Shown here in pieces: positions 32,781 through 40,169 of a stretch of DNA of 64,000 nucleotides. The position numbers and the translations under genes were made by a program. Every line of letters starts with the position of its first letter. The stretch's first letter is position 1. This stretch comes from Salarchaeum sp. JOR-1 (GTDB lineage: Archaea; Halobacteriota; Halobacteria; Halobacteriales; Halobacteriaceae), in contig NZ_CP042240.1 in assembly GCF_007833275.1 (NCBI RefSeq), positions 62,001 through 126,000 of the forward strand, in the 5' to 3' direction. The notes beneath the pieces are model-generated. The model was not told where the DNA came from. It was given only the letters and a program-made list of their open reading frames with translations, and made no database searches.

Positions 32781-32791
32781 GTAAGCCTAAA
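32776..32791. promoter_or_regulatory. Iron-box palindrome 4 (TTTAGGTAAGCCTAAA)
   Basis: A perfect TTTAGG-N4-CCTAAA that overlaps the stop codon of the GMC gene and lies 24 bp ahead of the GT2 gene start. It is the fourth copy within 9.4 kb and gives the GT2 gene its own metal-responsive promoter. Confidence 0.8.
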
Positions 32792-32815
32792 ACACTGGCG
32801 GGTGTGTGGACACGT

Positions 32816-33505
32816 ATGTCCGACGATCCGTACACCTTCGACGACGTCAGCGTCGTCATGGGAACGTACAACGAGGAAGCGGCCATCGACACGGTTCTCA
32901 CCGACATCGCCGAAGCCACCGACGACCGCGCGACCGTCGTCTGCGTCGACAGCTCACAGGACCGCACGCCCGAGATAGCGCGCGAACACGGCGCCACCGT
33001 CGTCGAACAACCCCCGCAGGGGTACGGCGTCGCCGTCCACGAAGCCATCACCACCCCCGACCGCCCCATCGTCGTCACCACGGACTGCGACGACACCTAC
33101 CCCATGGAACGCCTCCCCGACTTCCTCGACGCCATCAACGACGGCTACGATGTCGTCAGCGGCGACCGCCTCTACCACGGCGCGGACGCGATGCCCGACA
33201 CCAACCGGTACGGGAACATCGCGTTCGCCCTCCTCGCCTCCCTCCTCCTCGGCGAACGCGTCCACGACACCACCACCGGAATGCGCGCGTACCGCCGCGA
33301 AGTCATCGAAGACATCGCGTGGACGGAGAACACGGGCCTCTCCGCGGAACTCCTCCTCCGCCCGCTCGCCCGCGGCTACCGGGTTCGCGAACTCCCCATC
33401 GACTACCGCGAACGCGCCGGTGAGACGACACTCGACCCCCTCACGGGCGGCCTCGCAATCGCCAAATCGATCCTCACGGTCGGCATCGAGGAACGCCGCC
33501 GCTGA
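32816..33505 (+). CDS. GT2-family glycosyltransferase (dolichyl-phosphate sugar synthase-like)
   Basis: This 229-aa GT-A enzyme has VSVVMGTYNEEAAIDTVL at the start and VVCVDSSQDRTPEIAREHGATVVEQPPQGYG. TTDCDDTYPMERLPDFLDAI follows, with the metal-binding DCDD, then DTTTGMRAYRREVIEDI. There is no C-terminal membrane segment, so it resembles the soluble dolichol-phosphate-hexose synthases that charge the lipid carrier used by GT39-type enzymes. I chose the start at 32816 (MSDDP); a GTG 12 bases earlier lies between it and the iron box. Together with the GT39-like enzyme in the same regulon it could supply and use the same lipid-linked sugar. Confidence 0.85.
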   Translation: MSDDPYTFDDVSVVMGTYNEEAAIDTVLTDIAEATDDRATVVCVDSSQDRTPEIAREHGATVVEQPPQGYGVAVHEAITTPDRPIVVTTDCDDTYPMERLPDFLDAINDGYDVVSGDRLYHGADAMPDTNRYGNIAFALLASLLLGERVHDTTTGMRAYRREVIEDIAWTENTGLSAELLLRPLARGYRVRELPIDYRERAGETTLDPLTGGLAIAKSILTVGIEERRR

Positions 33506-33667
33506 GACGACGCCGCACTCCAGATCCACGACGAACACCGCGCCCCGCGGGTCGTTGCCCGCAACGCGGACGCGCCCATCGAACCCGCTCGGGGCGCGCC
33601 GATAGTCCGACTCGCGGAAATCGTAATAACGGAACGTAATTGAGTGGGTCTCGTCGACTGCCACTCG

Positions 33668-34891
33668 ATGAAGGAGCTCGCTCGGGAACGGTGGCTGAAC
33701 CCGCCAAACGCGACCATCCTGAAGTACTATCTCTACAAGGCAACCAAAGCGGTCGAGTTCTACCGCCCCATCATGTACCTCTTCTTCCTGGCGCAGGGCC
33801 TCACCTTCACGCAGATCGCCATCCTCGAAACGATATACAATCTCACGACCGTGTTCGGCGAAGTCCCGACCGGCTACATCGGCGACCGCGTCGGCCGTCG
33901 AAACAGCCTGCTCGTCGGAACCACACTCATCGCCGTGACGCTGCTCGGCATCGGTCTCGCGAACTCCTTTCTCACGCTCGCGGTTCTCTACGTCTTCTGG
34001 TCGGCGGGCTACAACTTCCGCTCCGGAACGGAGGACGCCTGGCTCTACGACACGCTCACCGACGGCCTCTCCGAGGGCGAGTTCGCGCACGTCCGCGGCC
34101 GGGGCGAGTCCGCCGCGCTCGCTGCCGGTGCCGGCGCCGCCATCCTCGGCGGCTACCTCGGCAGTATCGACCTCTCCTACCCGTGGTTCGTCGCGGCCGC
34201 GGTCACCGGACTCGGGGCCGGCGTGCTGCTCACGCTCGACGAACCCGAGACGTACGAGAAGTCGAACACGGACGCGTTGACCCTCCGCAGAACCGCCGAC
34301 ATCGTCACGGACGCCCTCTCCCACCAGAACCTCAGAGCCTTCATCGTCTACTACTACGTCCTCTACGCCGCCGTCACGTACCTCGTGTTCGTCTTCCTCC
34401 AGCCGATATTCCGGACGGTCGTCGTCGACATCGGCGTCTCCCCGGCGCAGGTGGAGTCCCTGCTCGGGTGGTTCTACGCGGCCTACAGCCTCTTCGGCGC
34501 GGTTCTCAGTTACTACACGGGCGCGATTAAAGACCGCGTGGGCGTCCGGACGTGGTTCGTCCTGTTGCCGTTCGTCGTCGGCGCGACCCTCGTCGGGATG
34601 TACTTCGTGCCGGTTCTCGCGCTCCCGACGTTCCTGCTCGCGCGGGGGCTCTCCGACGTGACCCGGTCGTTCGCCGGCCAGTACGTGAACGACCACATAG
34701 AGACGCTCGGCCGAGCGACGGTGTTGAGTTCGATGGCGATGGTCAGCGGACTCGCAGTCGTCCCGTTCCAACTCGCGAGCGGCGTCCTCTCGGACGCCGT
34801 CTCGCCGCTGTTCGCGCTCGCCGTCGCCGGGGTCGTTCTCGTGGTCGGGTCGGCCGCGATTCTGCTGTGGGAGATCCCCGTGGCCGAGTGA
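33668..34891 (+). CDS. MFS transporter
   Basis: This 407-aa protein has twelve hydrophobic segments and the MFS loop motif GYIGDRVGRRNSLLVG between helices 2 and 3. The first half contains YLFFLAQGLTFTQIAILETIYNLTTVFGEVPTGY, typical of DHA1-like drug or unknown-substrate exporters, and a glutamate-rich central loop. ATG at 33668 is preferred. A GTG at 33644 would add eight residues, and TAATAAC about 45 bp upstream of 33668 could be the TATA element. There is no iron box. It is the last gene of the backbone-like region before the CRISPR locus. Confidence 0.85.
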   Translation: MKELARERWLNPPNATILKYYLYKATKAVEFYRPIMYLFFLAQGLTFTQIAILETIYNLTTVFGEVPTGYIGDRVGRRNSLLVGTTLIAVTLLGIGLANSFLTLAVLYVFWSAGYNFRSGTEDAWLYDTLTDGLSEGEFAHVRGRGESAALAAGAGAAILGGYLGSIDLSYPWFVAAAVTGLGAGVLLTLDEPETYEKSNTDALTLRRTADIVTDALSHQNLRAFIVYYYVLYAAVTYLVFVFLQPIFRTVVVDIGVSPAQVESLLGWFYAAYSLFGAVLSYYTGAIKDRVGVRTWFVLLPFVVGATLVGMYFVPVLALPTFLLARGLSDVTRSFAGQYVNDHIETLGRATVLSSMAMVSGLAVVPFQLASGVLSDAVSPLFALAVAGVVLVVGSAAILLWEIPVAE

Positions 34892-35287
34892 CGCCACCCG
34901 ATGCGAGCGCCGACCGGGCGCCGATGGTGTCTGGGAACCGACCGGTACGGAATCCGTACGACCGAAACCTCGCGGTGGGAAACCCCACTCGCTGTGGTCT
35001 GCGTGTCCCAACGCCTCCGTCCGTCGAGGAGCGACGACCTCGACGACGAAACCGAGAGGCGACGCAACGCCGCACGCTGGAGAGACCGCGAGCGCGTCGC
35101 GACACTCACGTCTGGCGAGGCCGTCCTGCCAGCGATCGCGTTGATCAGTCGGTGGCTGCGCTCGTCGAAGAACTGCCGACGCGACAGCGTTGCCACTCGG
35201 AGAGGGGGCTAACTCGGTGACTGATTACTTCTCATCAGGGGAAAAGAATAACTACCACAGGATCAGTACCTAAATCAACATAACACT
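34892..35287. other. Gene-free spacer before the cas operon
   Basis: About 400 bp with no convincing gene on either strand. It holds a small inverted repeat (GTACGG-AAT-CCGTAC, 34945-34959) and, in the last 70 bp, an AT-rich stretch (35215-35287) that should contain the cas operon promoter. The composition changes here from very GC-rich to moderately GC-rich, consistent with a boundary of acquired DNA. Confidence 0.5.
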
Positions 35288-36094
35288 GTGAGATTACTAG
35301 CACGGCTACACGCGCGCACTGATGCCGCATACGACAACGCGTATCACCACAAGCTCCGAGGTCGGATCTGGCGAGCGCTACAGGACACGGAGTACGAACA
35401 GTACCATGACGAAAACCGCCCACCGGGGTTCACGTACAGCAACCCCTTCCCACCGGGGGATATGGAGGAAGGAGACGAGCGGACTCTGCTTATTTCGGCC
35501 CCCCAAGAGCAACTACTGGCCGATGTCGCGGAAAACCTGACTGCCAATCGCGAACTCAATATCGGCCAGATGCCGTTCCACATTGACGATCTCACGTCAC
35601 TGTCACCGGATGTCGGTGAACCGGGGAGCAGCGGGACGATTGAGACCGGTACTGGACTCCTCGTACGCATCCCGCCGTGGCGTTGTGACGAGTATGGAAT
35701 CGAGAACCCCGGCGAAGAAGCGGTATATTGGCGGCCGGAACATACAATCGAGCCACTACGCGAGCAGGTCGAAGCGAATCTCGACCAGAAACACGACCTG
35801 TTCAGCCCGGAATACCTCCCGGGCCCGAGCGACACTGAGGGCGATCTCTTCGAGGGATACGAGCTACTGAAGACGTTCGCCGTCCCGATCCAGGTAACCG
35901 TAGACCAGGAGATGACCTTCGTGCTCTCGAAGTGGCAGTTCAACTACACCGTCAGAGACGACGACCATCGACGCCACCTCAACCTCGCTCTAGACTGCGG
36001 GCTTGGGGAACGAAACGCGCTGGGGTTGGGTTTCTGTAACCTGGTCGAGAAGCACAACCCGTACGGCGAACCCGCGGCGGAGGTCGACAGATGA
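35288..36094 (+). CDS. cas6: CRISPR-associated endoribonuclease Cas6 (type I-B)
   Basis: This 268-aa protein has the RAMP fold of Cas6: MRLLARLHARTDAAYDNAYHHKLRGRIWRAL at the N-terminus, with histidines 20 and 21 as catalytic candidates, and the C-terminal glycine-rich loop LGERNALGLGFCNLV. It cuts the precursor crRNA within the repeat stem and leaves mature guides. The start codon is GTG at 35288, giving the usual family N-terminus. It overlaps cas8b by 4 bp and heads the operon cas6-cas8b-cas7-cas5-cas3-cas4-cas1-cas2, the classic haloarchaeal type I-B order. Confidence 0.93.
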   Translation: MRLLARLHARTDAAYDNAYHHKLRGRIWRALQDTEYEQYHDENRPPGFTYSNPFPPGDMEEGDERTLLISAPQEQLLADVAENLTANRELNIGQMPFHIDDLTSLSPDVGEPGSSGTIETGTGLLVRIPPWRCDEYGIENPGEEAVYWRPEHTIEPLREQVEANLDQKHDLFSPEYLPGPSDTEGDLFEGYELLKTFAVPIQVTVDQEMTFVLSKWQFNYTVRDDDHRRHLNLALDCGLGERNALGLGFCNLVEKHNPYGEPAAEVDR

Positions 36095-38241
36095 GTCTGC
36101 TCCCCGAGCCGTCGACGTTCGAGAAGCGTTACAGCGACGACGAGAAGCTAGCGAGCGAGCTGCCTGATCGACCGATCACCTCGCTCCGCGACCTCCAGTA
36201 CGTCTACGGGCGTCTATACACGCTCGCAACCGCCGGAGGGGGCGAGTACGCGGCCTATCTGACGCCGGAGAAATCGACCGACCTGTTCGACGAGCCCGAG
36301 AGCCTGCTCTATCTCCGCGTCGATCTGAGTGGGGACAAGCCCCGCCTCGACTCCGACCAACCGATCGGTGTCGAGAGCTACGGCGAGGAGAAAGTCGAGG
36401 CAGTCGCCCACTCGTGGTATAACGCCGCAAAAGGGTTCGACCACAGCGTCACCCACCGAACGGGCAAGAACAAAGAGCCCCAAAAGGTCGCGGAGTATCT
36501 CCACGAACGACTCACCGCGTGGGCGGCCGACGACGTGATCCAAGAGGCTGTCGCCGATCACGAAGACGGATGGATCGTCGACGCGCTCGCCGAGCTCGGC
36601 GAGCGTGAGGGACGTAGAGAGCGCATCGAGACAGCCGTCGACGAACAGCTCGACGGCAAGACGACGGCGCTCACGACCGTCGCAGTCAAACTCGAGCCTG
36701 ACGGCGAGTATCTCCTCCCGGGTGAGGCGAGTTCCGTTTTCAACGAAGCAATGCGAGCGCGCAAGCGATCGAAGCTCGTCTCGAAGGGAGAGGCCACGGA
36801 CTCCATCGGTGAGGCAACCGATCTCGTGACCGGCGATCGAGGGCCGACTGTCGGGACAGCCGAGGATCCGCTGAACTACTTCCTCGGCAAGCAACTCGAG
36901 AAGTTCCCCGGGTTCGATCCAGACGAGGCGTGGCGGACGCACCCCGTTTCGGAAGACGTTGCAGTGACGCTGATGAACGCGAGTACGTTCGTCGACGCCT
37001 GCGACTACTACACGATGGGCGCGAACGTCTACTACCTCCCGTACTTTTTCGGGCGCTTACAGCCGACAGAAGCCCGAGAGCTCTATCGGATGCTCTATGC
37101 GGTCGTACGGGAGCAGGATATGACCCCGATTCAGCACGTCTATCAACAGTTCCAGAATGATCCGGCGCTACAGGAGTACGGAGAGCGGTTCCGCTTCTAC
37201 GTCGCCGCCGTGATGGAACACCAGACGAAGCGATTCGACGTGTTCGGCGATACACTCGACGGGTCACTGCTGTCTCCCGTGGAGTTAATCGGTAGCCATA
37301 TCGACGTTCTGGAGTCGCCGCTGTTCGACGTTCACGGCGACGCTGAACGAGATGCCCCCGAACTCAGGCCAGCATTCCCAGCACCAGAGAGTTGGGACAT
37401 CTTCGTACCTAGCGAACACGCTCTCTTAGGCACCCTCGCGACTGGGTGGTACTTCGAACAGACGTTCGCGCCGGCCGATGACGACGACGCCAGCGCCGAC
37501 GACTACCGAATCCGTGCGCTCGTGGCTGTGCTCTCGGGCGAGCCGCTTGACGTCGAGGCGGTGCTCACAGAGTACGTAGAACGCCTGCTCGAGGACGAGG
37601 GTGACGAGTTCCCGAGCTTCCGTGTCTCCGCACAGTACGCACAGCTCTGTGCGCTCGCCGAAGCGGGGCTTCTCACCGGACGCGACGCGTACGAACCGGT
37701 CGCAGAGCCGCGGCAGTTGACACACAACCATACAGACGATATGCAACAGGACACACCAGCCCGAGCTGACGGCGGGGACGTCGCCGCGGCACGGGAGACG
37801 AAGCTCGAACAGTTCCTTGAACAGACGCCGGCGCTCGGGGAGGAGCAGCCTGAACGGCGCGGCAGTTTCCTCCTCGGCGCACTGGTCGGTCACGTCACCG
37901 GCTACCAGCAAGTCAGTGAGGGGCGTTCGACGACGCTAATCGACCAGTACCCGATCAAGGCCGTCACAGAGTCGAAGCTGAAGCGCCTTGCCAGTGACGT
38001 GCTCGACAAGAACATCGTCTACTCCCGGGAGAACAATATGGCGGGGACGATGTACAGCGAGGTTGTCGATCGGCTGGTGACGACGCTCCCCCAGATCGAT
38101 ATCGACGGCGACTGGGAACTCGACACGACGGATCTTCGGTTCTATTACTCACTCGGGGTTGCGTACGGGATGAACAACTGGGCGAGCAGCGACGACGAAC
38201 AGACCGATGACCAGCCCGCAGCCGAGGAGGAAGAAGCATGA
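36091..38241 (+). CDS. cas8b: Type I-B Cascade large subunit Cas8b (Csh1)
   Basis: This 716-aa acidic protein has the length and gene position of haloarchaeal Csh1. Recognisable stretches include SLRDLQYVYGRLYTLATAGGGEYAAYLTPEK, the HSWYNAAKGFDHSVTHRTGKNKEPQKVAEYL region, DYYTMGANVYYLPYFFGRLQ, and a conserved C-terminus with GSFLLGALVGHVTGYQQ and NNMAGTMYSEVVDRLV. Cas8b recognises the PAM and starts target unwinding within Cascade. There is no zinc-finger cysteine set. It overlaps both neighbours by 4 bp. Confidence 0.9.
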   Translation: MSLLPEPSTFEKRYSDDEKLASELPDRPITSLRDLQYVYGRLYTLATAGGGEYAAYLTPEKSTDLFDEPESLLYLRVDLSGDKPRLDSDQPIGVESYGEEKVEAVAHSWYNAAKGFDHSVTHRTGKNKEPQKVAEYLHERLTAWAADDVIQEAVADHEDGWIVDALAELGEREGRRERIETAVDEQLDGKTTALTTVAVKLEPDGEYLLPGEASSVFNEAMRARKRSKLVSKGEATDSIGEATDLVTGDRGPTVGTAEDPLNYFLGKQLEKFPGFDPDEAWRTHPVSEDVAVTLMNASTFVDACDYYTMGANVYYLPYFFGRLQPTEARELYRMLYAVVREQDMTPIQHVYQQFQNDPALQEYGERFRFYVAAVMEHQTKRFDVFGDTLDGSLLSPVELIGSHIDVLESPLFDVHGDAERDAPELRPAFPAPESWDIFVPSEHALLGTLATGWYFEQTFAPADDDDASADDYRIRALVAVLSGEPLDVEAVLTEYVERLLEDEGDEFPSFRVSAQYAQLCALAEAGLLTGRDAYEPVAEPRQLTHNHTDDMQQDTPARADGGDVAAARETKLEQFLEQTPALGEEQPERRGSFLLGALVGHVTGYQQVSEGRSTTLIDQYPIKAVTESKLKRLASDVLDKNIVYSRENNMAGTMYSEVVDRLVTTLPQIDIDGDWELDTTDLRFYYSLGVAYGMNNWASSDDEQTDDQPAAEEEEA

Positions 38242-39359
38242 CCGACGACACATACGCCGACGACAGCTACGACCCAGTAACGAACCGATCCGAGATCGTC
38301 TTCTGCTACGACGCCGTCGACGCCAACCCGAACGGGAACCCCCTGAGCGGGGCGAACCGGCCGCGAATCGATCCCGAAACCCAGCAGGCGATTGTGACCG
38401 ACGTCCGGCTGAAACGCTACCTCCGCGACCAGCTAGACGCCGACGGCCACGGCGTCTACGTGCGGAACGTCAAAAACGAGGCGGGCAAGCAGTCCTCGCG
38501 TGAAGACCTGCTCGCCGACCGGCTGCGCGAACTGGATCCCGACGACTGGAACCTCGACGATCTGGACGACGATGAGGCGGCCGAGCTCCGCGAGGAAGTA
38601 TTCGGCACGTTCCTCGACGCCAGCGCCGACGTGCGGTATTTCGGCGCGACGATGAGCGTCGACATGAAGGGGAGCTACGAGGGGTTCGAGGACTACCTTC
38701 CGGATCACTTTACCGGCCCCGTCCAGTTCTCGCCCGCGAAGACGCTTCACCCTGTAACCGAGAACGAGGAGTACAACAGCCTTACGAGCGTCATCGCGAC
38801 CGGCGAGGGGAAAGAGCAGGGTGGGTTCGACCTCGACGACCACCGTATTCAGTACGGCTTCATCGCGTTTCACGGATTGGTCGATGAGAACGGTGCCGCC
38901 GACACGAAGCTCTCCGAGGCTGACGTCGAGCGACTTGACACCCTCCCGTGGCGCGCGATCAAGAACCAGACCATCAGCCGGAGCAAAGTCGGCCAAGAGC
39001 CACGACTCTATCTCCGTGTGGAGTACGAAGACGAGAGATTCCACCTCGGTGGCCTCACCCGTGACCTCGACATCGACGAAGAGCGCTCGGCCCCCGTCGA
39101 CGAACTCCGGAACGTCCGAGAGTTCACGCTCGACGGAACTGAGCTCGTCTCCCGGTTGGGCCGCCACGCCGACCGTATCGCCCGCGTTCGTGTCGTCGCC
39201 AGCGACGTGCTCGACGTGACCGTCGGCGATGAGGTCTACACTGCGGGCGACAACCCCAGCGAGCACGGCTTCTATGGCGCGCTCCGCGAGGCTGTCGACG
39301 ACGAGACGGTCGAGGTCGTCGACGTCTACGACGAGGCTGCCGCGACGATGCCCAAGTGA
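38238..39359 (+). CDS. cas7: Type I-B Cascade backbone subunit Cas7 (Csh2)
   Basis: This 373-aa RAMP protein has the family opening NRSEIVFCYDAVDANPNGNPLSGANRPRIDPETQQAIVTDVRLKRYLRDQL, then DVRYFGATMSVD and FTGPVQFSPAKTLHPV, which are diagnostic for Csh2. It polymerises along the crRNA and forms the helical backbone of Cascade. It ends one base into the cas5 start (39359) and overlaps cas8b by 4 bp, so the Cascade genes are tightly coupled. Confidence 0.94.
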   Translation: MTDDTYADDSYDPVTNRSEIVFCYDAVDANPNGNPLSGANRPRIDPETQQAIVTDVRLKRYLRDQLDADGHGVYVRNVKNEAGKQSSREDLLADRLRELDPDDWNLDDLDDDEAAELREEVFGTFLDASADVRYFGATMSVDMKGSYEGFEDYLPDHFTGPVQFSPAKTLHPVTENEEYNSLTSVIATGEGKEQGGFDLDDHRIQYGFIAFHGLVDENGAADTKLSEADVERLDTLPWRAIKNQTISRSKVGQEPRLYLRVEYEDERFHLGGLTRDLDIDEERSAPVDELRNVREFTLDGTELVSRLGRHADRIARVRVVASDVLDVTVGDEVYTAGDNPSEHGFYGALREAVDDETVEVVDVYDEAAATMPK

Positions 39360-40150
39360 TGGCTCAAGAGTCACTTGAGAGCTGGATCGACGAGGGCGAC
39401 GAGCTCCCAGAGACGTGTCTCTCGTTCGAACTCCGCGGAGAGTGGGGTCACTTTCGACGGGTTGAGGGGAACATCGTCAAACAGACCTACCGGATCATTC
39501 CCCGGACGACCGTCGCCGGCGTCGTCGCCGCGATGCTCGGACTGAACCGAGACAGCTACTACGAGGCGTTCGGTCGGGATGTGTCGGCAGTCGCAGTGGA
39601 GCCGATCAACGAGCTCCGGACGATCAACATGCCGATGAACACGCTCTCGACGGCCAAAGAGCACATGACGACGATGCCCAGTCGTGGGCATGCACGAATC
39701 TCGATGCCCGACCCATCGGAGCTCCGCCAGCAACACAACTACGAGGTGCTCGTCGAACCCGCCTATCGTATCGATCTCCAGCTCGCGAACGACACTCTCC
39801 GAGGCCGACTGCAGGATCGACTCCGCGAGGGGACGTCCTACTACCCGCCGAGCCTCGGCCTCTCGGAGCATCTTGCAGAGGTCACGTATCTCGGCGAGTT
39901 CGAGGTAACGCCACACGAGCGCGAGACTACCGATGTCGATTCGGCGGTGCTCGAAGCCGTCGATAGCGTCGAACTCACCCCTGAAACGGAGGTGAACGTC
40001 GAACGCTCGCCGGCGTTCATGGCGGCCGATGAGGGGGGCCGGACGACGACGGCGTTCCAGTCGATTGCGTACGCAACTGGGGCAGAACCACTCCGTGTAC
40101 AGGACGTCGAGACCCACGAGGTCGACGGCCGACGGGTGATGTTCTCGTGA
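39359..40150 (+). CDS. cas5: Type I-B Cascade subunit Cas5
   Basis: This 263-aa RAMP protein starts MAQESLESWIDEGDELPETCLSFELRGEWGHFRRVEGNIVKQTYRIIPRTTVAGVVAAMLGLNRDSYYEAF, which is the Cas5h N-terminal signature. The glycine-rich loop is replaced by SYYPPSLGLSEHLAEVTYLGEFE, as in other type I-B members. Cas5 caps the 5' handle of the crRNA. ATG at 39359 overlaps the cas7 stop; an in-frame GTG three bases before is less likely. It is followed 19 bp later by cas3. Confidence 0.93.
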   Translation: MAQESLESWIDEGDELPETCLSFELRGEWGHFRRVEGNIVKQTYRIIPRTTVAGVVAAMLGLNRDSYYEAFGRDVSAVAVEPINELRTINMPMNTLSTAKEHMTTMPSRGHARISMPDPSELRQQHNYEVLVEPAYRIDLQLANDTLRGRLQDRLREGTSYYPPSLGLSEHLAEVTYLGEFEVTPHERETTDVDSAVLEAVDSVELTPETEVNVERSPAFMAADEGGRTTTAFQSIAYATGAEPLRVQDVETHEVDGRRVMFS

Positions 40151-40169
40151 GCCGTGCGGGGGCGTAGCC

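Noticed and set aside
32954-35011. A 685-codon minus-strand open frame opposite the GT2 and MFS genes
   Set aside because: It is a GC-driven shadow. A short protein-like patch at about 33510-33665 was noted but has no start and no recognisable family.
34901-35212. About 100-codon plus-strand frame before the cas operon
   Set aside because: Arginine-rich and not haloarchaeal in composition; treated as intergenic.
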